The translations under genes and the position numbers were made by a program. A stretch of 64,000 nucleotides of DNA, taken from assembly GCA_021464245.1 (NCBI GenBank), contig JADCRB010000031.1, positions 1,446,762 to 1,510,761 on the forward strand, in the 5' to 3' direction. The notes below the pieces were generated by a model. It was given only the letters and a program-made list of their open reading frames with translations. It ran no database searches and had not been told where the DNA came from. This stretch comes from Carallia brachiata. Its lineage: Eukaryota; Streptophyta; Magnoliopsida; Malpighiales; Rhizophoraceae. The stretch's first letter is position 1. The number at the start of each line of letters is the position of its first letter. Below, one piece after another: positions 23,479-34,100 of this stretch.

Positions 23479-24620
23479 TTTATCGGGCACAAGATTCCAG
23501 AACCTGCTAAAAGAGCATAATAGAAACCTGATTCCACTGTCTGTATAAGTACAAAGAAATCAACTTTATCTATGTTCAATGCTTTCTTGCAATGTCCGTA
23601 AAAAGAACTAAAGGATTAGATAAACATACGCAAGGGGAAAGCACAAACCCTGTTGCAGAACTCTGAAGTATAGTTGTAATGTGAATAGCAACTCAGACAC
23701 TATTTAATGCTCAAATCAGAAATAGAGGACCGCCACCAAATCTGTTGAAGAAGTGAACCAACCGGTGAGTCCTTTTGCCAATTATACAGCAAATTTCAAT
23801 TTTTAAAACAAAAGACATTGCTGCTAAGATAAAAGCTCTCTATAAACACCACCAACACCAGTATCACAGAATGGTGCATGCCACATTGGTCTCATGATCA
23901 TGCATGAGAATCATTTTTACTTTATATTTAGAAAGTTCACTTCGTCTTCTAGTATTGGTGGGAAGTCATGTGATATGCCGTGTGATATGCAGGTGAGCAT
24001 CGTTTGAAAAAAAGCGAAATACCCACAATACACATTCTCCTTAAAATTGTGAAAATCAAACTGCCCGATGTGACTTTTTTTACATTAAACACATCACGTG
24101 AAAGACACATTAAAAGAAAAGTTTTTGAACCAAATTGCTGCCCCAAAATGCTTTAAATACCCAGTACTACAACAAACAATAAAGAACGCAGTCCATGCAT
24201 ATTTTGCTGCAATTACGGCCATAATTAAAGTAACAGATAGTAAAAGTTTTCTGAAACAAATGATTAGTCTGTTTACAGTCCATAAATGGAGCAGAAACAA
24301 CCAACAAATACAAGATAAATAAAGAAAAAAAAGAAAAAAAAAAAAGAACAATTGTAAATAATGAACAATTAAAAGTAAATTCTGTATGACTTTTGTAAAC
24401 AGTAAAGATAAAAACTTTGCGTCTTACATTCTTGGGATGATCCCAATTAATCCTCAAATGGGTCGGTGCTCTGATTTGTGATCTTGGTGTTGTGAGAACC
24501 AAACAGGAATGCCGAAGATTAAAAAAAAAAAGGGGAGAAATGAAGCAAGACAAAGTAACCCAAGAACCAGGAGACATACATACGGTCTCACAGAGCCAGA
24601 AAGGACAGGCCCAGCGAATG
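23479..24620 (-). promoter_or_regulatory. 5' leader of UBC copy A with an intron in the 5' UTR
   Basis: On the minus strand a leader exon ending at 24428 is followed by GTAAG, and an acceptor CAG lies at 23504-23506, 25 bases before the ATG. A 5'-UTR intron of about 0.92 kb (24427-23504) is therefore likely. Copy B keeps both the leader and the acceptor, which supports the inference. The transcription start is not visible. Confidence 0.5.
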
Positions 24621-24977
24621 TCAGATCAATGCACCTGTTGTAAATGATAATGATGATTGCAACGTGGCATCCATTGCCTGCAATTGTTTCTTTTCCCGTA
24701 TGCATAATGAATAATGATAAGTACAAGAAAATTTTTTCACCAAAATTTCACGATTTTTTTTTTATGAAAGTTTAAAGTAATATTCAATTTATATATAATT
24801 TAATTTTAAAAAATACAAAAATATTAAAAAATTTTATCATATTAATGAAAAAATTAATTTATAAAAAATCTTTAAAAAATTTCGTTCTATATTTTACTAT
24901 TTATACATAATTTACAATATAAAATTTATAATACCATTTTTGTCTTGGAAAATCTATAATCTTTAATCAACCAAAAA

Positions 24978-25212
24978 AAAATCTATAATCTTTATTTATT
25001 CCCATTTCTATATTATATACACATACCAAGTGTACTTTTTGTATTTGGAAATGATGTTTGCAATGAGAAAGGGGTTTTTTCAGATTCTTGAACCTCTTAG
25101 AGGGTTGTTTTACACTCTAATCCCATTTTGTGTGAAAATTAGACAAAAAAAAAGTGATGAGTTGGATCTTATGATTTCTTCAAATTTAATAAAAGATTGG
25201 TAGTAGCAATGA
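24978..25212. repeat. 235-bp direct repeat, copy 1
   Basis: Nearly identical to 26368-26603 (shared words 'acacataccaagtgtacttt', 'cagattcttgaacctctta', 'gtgatgagttggatcttatg'). The two are 1.39 kb apart in the same orientation. Differences are a few substitutions and homopolymer length changes. Confidence 0.9.
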
Positions 25213-26302
25213 CAAAAAAAAAAAAAAAAATGGTAGTAGTCTCATACTTTAAATTTATTATCATTAAAATATTTTAAAGTTTAAAGTTTCTATTCTCTCC
25301 TCAACCATCTTGAAAAAAAAAAAAAAATTAGTGGGCACTAGTTCAACGAGTTACTATTTTTCTCACTGTGATGCTCTTATCTTGAACTTGACTAAAACAA
25401 TTTCAAATTTTTTAGTGTCACATTATCATTTGACAACACTTAATATTAACTTAAACCAAGTTTGCTTATTAATTAATTAATTAATTTTATTTTACAATTG
25501 CATCCAAAAATATTACTGCGAATTGTTCTTTTGATATGAATAGCAACAGATTTGGTGACTGCTCGCTGTACTTGCTGTAGTATTTGGGTAATGAGTTTTT
25601 TTATTTTAAATTTAATTCTTAAAGATTCAAGATTCCTCCTAAAATAAGAAAAAAAACTAAAATAAGAAAAAAAGAATCAATTTCAAGACCCATCTTTTTG
25701 AAGAGCCTGTTTAGATTACTTATTAGATATTATTGTTGCTGATTATTATTATTAATTATTATTACTGATTGTTGATTGTTAATTCTTATTTATTGTTACT
25801 AATGTTGATAAAATTAATAAAATATTTAGTTAATTTTGTACTTATTATTATTGTTAAATAATAAAATATCTAATTTAAATATTTAATTTATGTAAATATA
25901 TCATATTAAAAAATTTATCTTTGTATTTTATAATTATATATTTTTAGAATAATATTTTATAAATAATATAGAGAATTTTTTCACTTAATTTTAATTTTTT
26001 AAAAAATAATTATTATTTGATGGTAAAAAATATATTGTTTGAGATTCTTTTTATAAGTGTTAATATTAAAGAAAATTGAAGTAAAAAAATATTATTTAAG
26101 AATAATTGAAAAAAATTGTATTTATACAAATAATCAATAATAAATTAATATATTTAATTTATGTGAAAATGAAAAAGTTAATGATAAAATTATATATATT
26201 TTTTATAAAATTAATTTAGTATGTATAAATTATTATTATTATTAAAAAATAAAAAATAATTCAAAAACAATAAAAAGTAATCTTAACTTATTTTTAATCA
26301 GC

Positions 26303-26663
26303 TATTAGTAGTGAGTTGTTCAAGAAAATAAGTAAAATTAAATAATACTTAAGCTATTTATATAAGGAAAATCTATAATCTTTATTTATTCCCATATCTA
26401 TATTATATACACATACCAAGTGTACTTTTTTTATTTGGAAATGATGTTTTCAATGAGAAAGGGGTTTTTCAGATTCTTGAACCTCTTAAAGGGTTGTTTT
26501 ACACTCTAATCCCATTTTGTGTGGAAAATTAGACCAAAAAAAAGTGATGAGTTGGATCTTATGATTTCTTCAAATTTAATAAAAAGATTGGTAGTAGTAA
26601 TGAGTTATTAGTATTGAATTGTTCAAGAAAATAAGTAAAATTAAATAATACTTAAACTATTTA
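26303..26663. repeat. Direct repeat copy 2 (26368-26603) flanked by a 58-bp repeat pair
   Basis: The second 235-bp copy lies between two near-identical 58-bp segments (26303-26360 and 26606-26663, both with 'gttcaagaaaataagtaaaa' and ending in 'ctattta'). This looks like a short tandem duplication on top of the longer-range repeat. It has no LTR-like TG/CA ends. Confidence 0.85.
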
Positions 26664-26915
26664 CTTTTTAAAAATGAAATTGTAGTATACTTTTTAAAAA
26701 AGTTTATCTAAACATTCCTAAGACACAAAGGAAAAAAAAAAAAAAGTAAAAATAAAAACAAAAAAAAGGGGTTGCCGAGGCCGCACCGCTTCATTTCCTT
26801 CCATTAGTCCTCTGGTCGCACCGATCTGATCCATTTTCCGTTGCCAGATATAAACAAAGAGGTCAAGAAGAGAGAAAAAAAAAAAAAGAAAGAAAGAAAG
26901 AAAGAAAGAAAACTA

Positions 26916-28935
26916 ATGGAGAAGATGGGGGCGGCAGAACCCAATTTGGAACAATTATTTGAGGAGAAGAAGCGCGTGAGGAACCCTCTGGTTCCTGTTG
27001 GTAATACCCAATTACCCTTGCTTTTTTTTTTTTTTTTTCTTTTCAAGAAAAGTTTTGTTCTTTTTCTTTTTCATTCCTTGAAAGCTGAACTTTTGTCTGT
27101 ATGTAATGGAATTTGTTTGAATTAATATGTACTTCTGAATTATATTAACATATGTTGATGTCCATGGTGGTGAGGGCTCGAGAGGATTTCTCCGAAAGCT
27201 AGCTATTAAGGCGAGAGAGCCCAAAGTCCATATAAATCTGCAGATAATCCCCATATTGGAATTTCGTACTTTTCGATGTGGGACTCAAGTCTTATACTTT
27301 GAAATCAGATCCTAACAGTCGTATGCTAATGGGGGCCTTTGATTAATTTTGGGATTTTTTTTTTTTCCAATATATTGGGCCGTGTTCAGATATAATTATT
27401 ATCTTTGGTGGTGAATTAGAGAAATTTTGAGGAACTTAGGGGGAGGAGGGGGTGATTTTTATGGCTATGGTGCAATGAATTGCAGCAGGTGTGGAGGAGA
27501 TTTCTGAGGAAGTCAAGCTGATATATTAGGAGTTTATTAGGGTTTTGAAAGTCTGCTTTCGGGGCCTTGCAATATCAAAAAATTGACAAATTACCGTAAG
27601 CTTCATGCCTACAATTAACGAGTTATGACACCCTAGGCCCCATAGGCATCAACCCTCAAGTTAGGAATGCATAACAATCACCCTCGATTTAGCTTCTGAA
27701 TATCTGCATAATCAATTTCGTTTCAGAATTCTGCAATACAAGAAATATCCTTTGTCGTTGTAGAAGTGAAGAATAATTATGCATAAAAAAAGCCATCTTT
27801 TCCCTGCCTTTGTTATGCTCAAAGATAAAAGAAACTATGCTATTGATTTAACAAGATTCAAAGGTGTTTTGTCTTAGTCAATATCATATGTGGATATACA
27901 TGGGAAGGTTTCTTATTAGCTTTTTTTCTTTTTTCTTTTCCAATACTCATGTAATGGTTAGCTTTTATGATGGGAGAAAAATAAGTTTCAACCTTTTATT
28001 GGTATTGATTTGAACCCTGTGGGATTTGCTTATAGAAAGAGAGTCAAGTTTGAGGATGGTGAAACAGTTTGTTGGCTTTGACGAGCATTTGACCTTAAGT
28101 TTGTTTCTGCATATAAAATTCATCTGTCACAGCACCATTTCACAGCCATCCAGACTTATAGCCTCTGCAATGAGGTTGTGATACTGTTTTCCAGTAATTT
28201 ATCTTGCTGCTAGCTTTGGGTTTGTTCCCCCACCGGGGTGTGGGGGTGGTTCTTTCCATGCAATTTCAAAGACCTACACACCGGTTAATGAAATATTCCT
28301 TTTGTTACCCTCAAGTCTTAAGAAACTAGAAGTCACACAGAACTATACTCCATTACGTAATCCAGTCCTGGATCAATTCCTCATTGCTTTTAGACTTTCA
28401 GTCACACAAAACAGTATTAAAATGGATCGAGATTTCAGCGTCTGGGTTCTTTACTTATTCTTTTTGTATTTAGGGGATAGTTACATATTGCCGCTTGTCT
28501 GTTGGCTGAAAACATTTATATATTACGGTTTGTCTCTTAGCCAAAAACATTTGAGACTTCGAGCTGCATGGAACAACTGAAGTTTTGGATTGCATATTGT
28601 GCTACTCCCTTTGTTAAAGCTGCAGTTGAGTTCCTTGCTTTGTTGAAGCTGCATATCGGAATGCTTTAATAATTGTTTAACTGGCTGTTAAAATCTCCTT
28701 TTTTTTCAAGCAACTGTCAAAAACTCCAAGCTTAAAGCTTCTCAATATGACTATCGCAGGTGCACTTATGACTGCTGGAGTGCTCACAGCTGGCTTGATC
28801 AGTTTCAGGCAGGGCAATTCTCAGTTGGGTCAAGTATTAATGAGGGCTCGTGTGGTTGTCCAAGGTGCTACAGTGGCACTTATGGTTGGCACTGCCTTTT
28901 ACTATGGGGATAATCCTTGGAAAAGGTCAAGTTAG
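26916..28935 (+). CDS. HIG1-domain protein (mitochondrial respiratory supercomplex factor-like), copy A
   Basis: Two exons, 26916-27000 and 28760-28935, with a 1759-bp GT-AG intron; the join completes a glycine codon and gives 86 aa. The protein has a soluble start (MEKMGAAEPNLEQLFEEKK), then PLVPVGALMTAGVLTAGL (first hydrophobic span), a loop, then the QVLMRARVVVQ segment and a second span (GATVALMVGTAFYYG). The Q-x3-R-x-R-x3-Q pattern is the signature of type II HIG1 proteins, which include yeast Rcf1 and act in the inner mitochondrial membrane in assembly or stability of complex III/IV supercomplexes (family knowledge). It diverges from the UBC gene. Both exons are intact, whereas copy B lacks exon 1. 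A poly(A) signal AATAAA is at 29093-29098. Confidence 0.93.
27153..27317 (-). mobile_element. Solo LTR of a TRIM-like retrotransposon in the HIG1 intron
   Basis: The 165-bp segment has the 5'-TGTT...AACA-3' ends of LTRs. Read on the minus strand it starts 'tgttaggatctgatttc', continues with 'gagtcccacatcgaaaag', 'ttatatggactttgggctc' and 'taatagctagctttcgg', a combination I know from TRIM (terminal-repeat retrotransposon in miniature) LTRs of eudicots. No second LTR or internal part is nearby, so it would be a solo LTR. A clean 5-bp target duplication is not visible (flanks 'acata' and 'gtcgt'). Confidence 0.6.
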
Positions 28936-29656
28936 AGACACTGACTGACTATTACAGCATCTTGAGGTTTTTTTCACCGTAATTCCGATTCCAGTTGTTG
29001 GAGTTAAATACGTCCGAGCATCAATTTTACCTTTCTTCGAGTTTGCACAATTGCAAGGCGTATTCTTTAATGTTAATTGTATGATTAATCTGAATAAAAT
29101 CACAGTTGATATGTTACAAATACTGCATAATGGGCACTGGCATTGCTCTTGACCATAAAGGATTTATATGGTCCTAAACATTAGTCTTTAATTATTTCTA
29201 CTTTTGAATAGCTGTCTTCTTCTCATCTGAAGATTACAATAAGGATTTCAAATTGCTATTGAAGTATCAGCCCATCATGAATTTCAAAGTGCATCTTTAA
29301 AATCTGTTTCTCTAGTGTTTTTTTTTTTTCTCTTTTTTTGAGAAACTGTACACCCTGTTTGGCTTCAATAGAAAAAATGGAATGAGAAGAAAAACATATT
29401 TCTTACTATATCATTTTTTTTCGCACATATTTTTTATTTGTTCACTTGTTTCTTGTTTATTGAAATGCCATTTTTTTTCTGCACAATTTTTTTCACAATT
29501 TTCTTTTTCTACCAATTTTTGACAAGCACACACTAGTAGTGTCTCTTTCTAGACTCTTACGGTGGTAATGGAGCATGGTTATACTCATAAAAACATGAGT
29601 GTCTATCATGTGTTTCCTTTCGTGGGACCTAACGAAATAAAATGAAGTAATTTAAA
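28936..29656. other. HIG1 3' UTR and downstream sequence shared with copy B
   Basis: Aligns with copy B (62754-63254), except for an extra stretch of about 190 bp at 29348-29539 in A that is absent from B. That stretch begins 'acaccctgtttggcttc' and may be another small transposon. No gene beyond HIG1 is seen. Confidence 0.6.
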
Positions 29657-29872
29657 GGAAAAAGATTGGCGGCCACAGAGTGGAGGATAGAAGAAGTGTC
29701 AATAATGCAACAATAAAGACTATTTCTGCAACAACGTTGATTTTTTCTACAACAAAAAATAACGTTATGATTTTTGTTCCATATTTTATCAATATTGTTA
29801 CAGAAATCAGTAATACCGTTACATATTGACACTACTTCTGGTCAATTTCTTCTGTTCGTACACTCTGTGTCC
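29657..29872. mobile_element. MULE-like MITE, 216 bp, with 9-bp target duplication
   Basis: Flanked by 'taatttaaa' on both sides (29648-29656 and 29873-29881). The arms form an imperfect inverted repeat: 'ccacagagtgga...agaagtgtcaata' on the left matches the reverse complement of the right end, 'gacacagagtgta...gtagtgtcaata'. No coding capacity. A 9-bp duplication suggests a Mutator-like source. Confidence 0.75.
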
Positions 29873-30000
29873 TAATTTAAAAGATAAAAATGTGTAAGGA
29901 TAGGGAAAAAAAAAAGAACAAAAAAAACAGATGAATGCGGATTGTTTTGTGTTAATTAAGCATATATATATATATATCTACATATATATATATATATGTG

Positions 30001-30496
30001 GGGATAAGGATTTTTTAAGTCCTAAACTTTTAGATTTTTTTACGTTTGAGTTCTAAACCTTTTTGACATTTCATTTGAGTCCTAAACTTTTTGATTTTCT
30101 ACCAAATTAGTCCATCTGTTTAACAAAAGTGATCAATCTATTAAAAAATAATTTTAACTTTACAAAAAATTATTTAAAAAATATTAAATATATGAATTGA
30201 ATGTCTTTTTATAAAAAATCTACATGTTGCCTATTTAATTCGTATTTGTTGATTAAAAAAATATTTAACATGTATATTTTGTTGATAAAAAAAATATTTA
30301 ACTCATGTATTTAATCTTTTTTAAATAATTTTTATTAAATTAAACTCACTTATTAATAGATTGACTACTTTTCGTAATTTAAAGGACTGATATAGTAAAA
30401 AATTAAAAGATTTAGGACTCAAATGAAATGTTAAAAAGATTTAGAACTCAAATATAAAAAAATCTAAAGGTTTAGGACTTTAAAAATATTTATCCC
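30001..30496. mobile_element. Foldback MITE, 496 bp, with 8-bp target duplication
   Basis: Ends are long inverted repeats: left 'gggataaggattttttaagt', right reverse complement 'gggataaatatttttaaagt', both continuing into 'cctaaacc/ttt' and 'gagttctaaa' words. The 8-bp 'tatatgtg' flanks it on both sides (29993-30000 and 30497-30504), although this lies in simple AT/TG repeats. Copy B at about 63952-63975 has only a short 'catatatacgtgttgtg' there and acts as the empty site. Confidence 0.8.

Positions 30497-30500
<4 letters not shown>

Positions 30501-30575
<75 letters not shown>
30501..30575. repeat. (TG)37 microsatellite
   Basis: A perfect TG dinucleotide run directly at the end of the foldback MITE. 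The corresponding place in copy B is only 'gtgttgtgt', so the run expanded in copy A or shrank in copy B. Confidence 0.97.
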
Positions 30576-30579
<4 letters not shown>

Positions 30580-30671
30580 TTCATCGACGGCTACGCCACC
30601 ATCAGCTACAATTTTAGAAGAAGGGGGTCCATGCAAGGAAAGGGAAAACAAGGCCACAACTCAGTTCAAAG

Positions 30672-31111
30672 CAGTGTAATCAAAATCGGACCGGATCGGT
30701 CGGTTCAATTGGTTGGATTGGTGATCGGTCCTAGATCCGGTCTAGTTTAGGCATAAAAAGGGAGGGTTGACCGGACCGGTCAAAATTGGTCAAAAATCGG
30801 ACTGGTCGGACCGGATTTAGAATTGAACCAAAAATTTATAAATTATAATTTGACTCCCATTGTTTACTTAAATTATAATTTGACTTTTAACTATACTTAA
30901 AATTTCAATTTAGTCCAAAACTTAATCAAAATTTTCAATTTAATTCTTAAAACTAAAAAAATGATTATTTAATCATTATTTATAAATATTATTCTTTTAA
31001 TTACATTTATAAATATATATATTATTAAATCGGTTCAACCACCGATTTGACCGGTTGAATCTTGATCCACTAATGTTTTCGGTTCATAACTAATCGATTC
31101 TGACAACCTTG
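30672..31111. mobile_element. hAT-like MITE, 440 bp, with perfect 8-bp target duplication
   Basis: 'gttcaaag' occurs on both sides (30664-30671 and 31112-31119). Terminal inverted repeats are 'cagtgtaatcaaaatcgg' on the left and 'caaggttgtcagaatcg' as the reverse complement of the right. Sub-terminal 'ccggatcggtcggttca' and 'tcggttcaaccaccg' words are also inverted. No coding capacity. The 8-bp duplication points to the hAT superfamily. Confidence 0.8.
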
Positions 31112-31119
31112 GTTCAAAG

Positions 31120-34100
31120 TGGGTCCAATGCCGAAATTGTTTGTGGCTGTTGAGATTGTCATCCACCCCACATGCACTACGGAAGCATGATTTAATTATT
31201 TAGGCACACACATAACTAATAGAAATAAAAATAATATACACGTCCACAAAAAAATACGTGATACGGTAATTATTTAAATCTATGAAAAAATGTCATCTAT
31301 TGTTATATGAGAAATACATCATATATTAACTAAGAATTTTATTTTTGATACCTAAACTAAATCTCATGTTACACCAATAAATAACAGAGAGCTATATCTA
31401 TGACAAACTCTATTATACAAGAGATATTACACTGAAAATACACTAAGAAAACTCACCTCAGATTCAATCCGGTCTAACTCTCTTTGTCCGGCTCACCTCT
31501 CCCTCCCGCCATCTCTCTCTTTCTCTCACTGCCTGGTGCCTCGCGCCAGTGCTTCTCTCATTCTCCCTCAATTTGGCAAAATGCCAAGCATGGCCGTTGG
31601 CCAATTCAATGGGCCATTATCGCCTTGTCGGGAACCAAGCCCAAAAGTTGGACTTTTGCTTCTTTTTTATTTTTTTTTTCATTTTCCTTTTTCCACCGAC
31701 AGTCCATGTGCCGGCTGAATCCAATAGCCTCAGGCTGGCGGAGGTTGGGCAATAATAAGATGGGGTATCATCCCTATGAAAATGAAATGAAAGCAACTCC
31801 TGACGTTCTCTCCCTTTGTTTTCTTTTCCAAGCACAAATTTTTCCCCCTCTCCAACCGTACTAAATTCAGTAACATCCACCATTACCCATTTTTTATATG
31901 AGAAAAGTTTGAGACTGGAGGCTTGCGCTCCAGGTCCCAAATGCAGACTTTCTCTCTCTATTTTTTAGCGTATAATATTTAATCTTATATTTTAAATTTT
32001 AAAATAATATCTATTTAGATTCAAATTTTAGTTTTGTAAAAAAAAAATTAAAAAAAAAAAGAAATTGTTGCCACGTCAGTGGGTTTCTTCTCTCGGTGCC
32101 CTTCTCATATTTACATCAATTTTTATGCAATGGTTTTGATACCGTGTCACCCTTTTCTTATTCTCAATCCATTGATTGAGGTTAGGTGGGCTTGAATTTG
32201 TTCTTTTTTACCTGCCAATGTATATAACATGGAGTCATAGACAAAGCTCCAATCACAAACAAAAGTCAACATCCTATTCTACAAGTTCCCTAAGAAAATG
32301 GGAGCATACTTAATTAGCTGCTTCCCCCACAAAATTGCCAAAAATCATTTCCCTTTAAATTTACATTTTAAGTATTGACAAATTGGTCCCTGCACCTAGC
32401 CATCAGTAGCTTTAACTAACTCGGTATGGCATAATCGTCACAATATTAATTTCAGCAATTGCGGATCCATTGATACCAATTTTGTAGTTTGGAGAGGAGC
32501 TTCCATCTCAATTTTACTGAAAATTTGCCATTGCCAAAATTTTTTCAACTAAAACTACCAATTAAAGCTCTAAAGCTTTGCACAAGCCCGCAAGGATGTT
32601 TAGGCTTTAGTTGTTATTAATAAAAACAACACAATAACTGTTGGTAATTATATTATTCTCCGAAGAAATGGGTGTATAAAATCTTCAAAGTTAAAATTGT
32701 TTGTTCTTTAAACAAAAACTAGCAGTGCAATTCATCTCGACAGAAAACAAAAATGTCATGTTAGAGAAATAATTAAGAACGCTAAACATTCATTCGATTA
32801 TCAACGACAAGTGGACAGCTGTCTCCATTCGATGATGTCGATTTTATGAGGTCAAAATTTTGGTCATGACAACGTTAAATTCAAGCTTGAGTTAGTCTTA
32901 CAGCATATTGAAAGCACCACTTATTAAGAGTTGAAAACTTTTATTAAAGGTTAAAGCAGAAGATAAGAAATTCAAAGCTGTTATGCTAACCATAAGGAAG
33001 AAAATAAGGAGACCATGACAGAAAATAACAAATGTTCTTTTTTAAAAGTCAATGTGAATCATTCAGGTGTGTTTGGTTTTCTTCCCCCGGATAATTAATG
33101 GAACAGCAGCTGATTCCGCCATGTAAGAAAATCGGGCAGCGACCCATTCCAGTCGAATGAAAGGTTACTCTTACTCAACGAACATTAACCCATTTTCTGG
33201 TGGCGCCCATCGACACCCTAATCATTTTTTTTATAAAAAAAACAAAGGACTCGGGTTGTAGGAGCGACACTCACCAAAGAAAATGTGTCTCAACTCCCAA
33301 TGCAATGATTTTTTTTTTTATGGATTTATTATACAGTAAATTATATAATAAATAATTATTTTTATTATAAATTTCCCCTCACTTTTAAGTTTTGAATTTA
33401 AGACTTTAAAATAAAAATTTTGATTTTTAACTTTTAATTACTGCAGTGTCTAAATAACACAATGCAGTGAATTTCTACCATTTTGTCACGTTCTCCATTT
33501 TCATGGGACGCTAACTCTTCTTCTAAAAACCTGAAAAAAAAGCCCTTTGGCTTACATTTTATCCATGTAGCTTAGATATTTAGTGCATCTCCTGGATGAA
33601 TGAATGATATCCGATGAACTCAATTCCAAAATCCAAACTCCAAAAATCATATAATTCCTGAGAAAATTGGCATTGGTTCTATTGGACACTGCTTCAAAAC
33701 AAGCATGCTACATTGTCCACTTTGTTAATGCGATTTCCGTATGGTCCATTACTTGCAGTTGCACCCTATAAAAGCAGACTTTAAACGCGAATCATAGAGA
33801 CTCGACTCCTTGATTAACCATAAAACCGGTTTCCTTGTCAGGGGTTTTGGCCCTAAAGGCAGCAACTATTGAAGTTCATCCAAAACCAATGGTTGGCCAA
33901 AAAAAAAAAAAAAAACTTGATCATTCCAGAGTTTGACGCATGTAGGTAGTAAATTTACAGCGAGTTCTTATGACTATCACATTAATATGTTTAATTTTTA
34001 TTGTTAGGTATGGTTATACATTTAAAAATTAAAATATATAACTAATTATTATATATAATAATAATATAATATATAAAGCCACTTTCCTTGATTTTTCCAT

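Larger units (their letters stand above)
24621..26915. other. Divergent intergenic region between UBC (-) and HIG1 (+), AT-rich
   Basis: Very AT-rich, containing a 235-bp direct repeat pair and a 58-bp repeat pair, poly-A tracts and (GAAA)n just before the HIG1 start (about 26886-26910). A TATA-like 'gatataaac' at 26845-26853 is 65 bases before the HIG1 ATG. No gene seen. The stretch from 24686 is absent from copy B. Confidence 0.5.
22010..30640. repeat. Segmental duplication, copy A
   Basis: The partner of copy B at 57800-64000. It covers UBC introns and exons 1-3, the UBC leader, the divergent intergenic region, the whole HIG1 gene and about 1.7 kb beyond. UBC exons 4-6 (20971-21932) lie just outside the shared part. 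Confidence 0.93.

Noticed and set aside
30502..30750. 82-codon frame starting with a long Cys-Val run
   Set aside because: Read-through of the (TG)37 repeat into the adjacent MITE.
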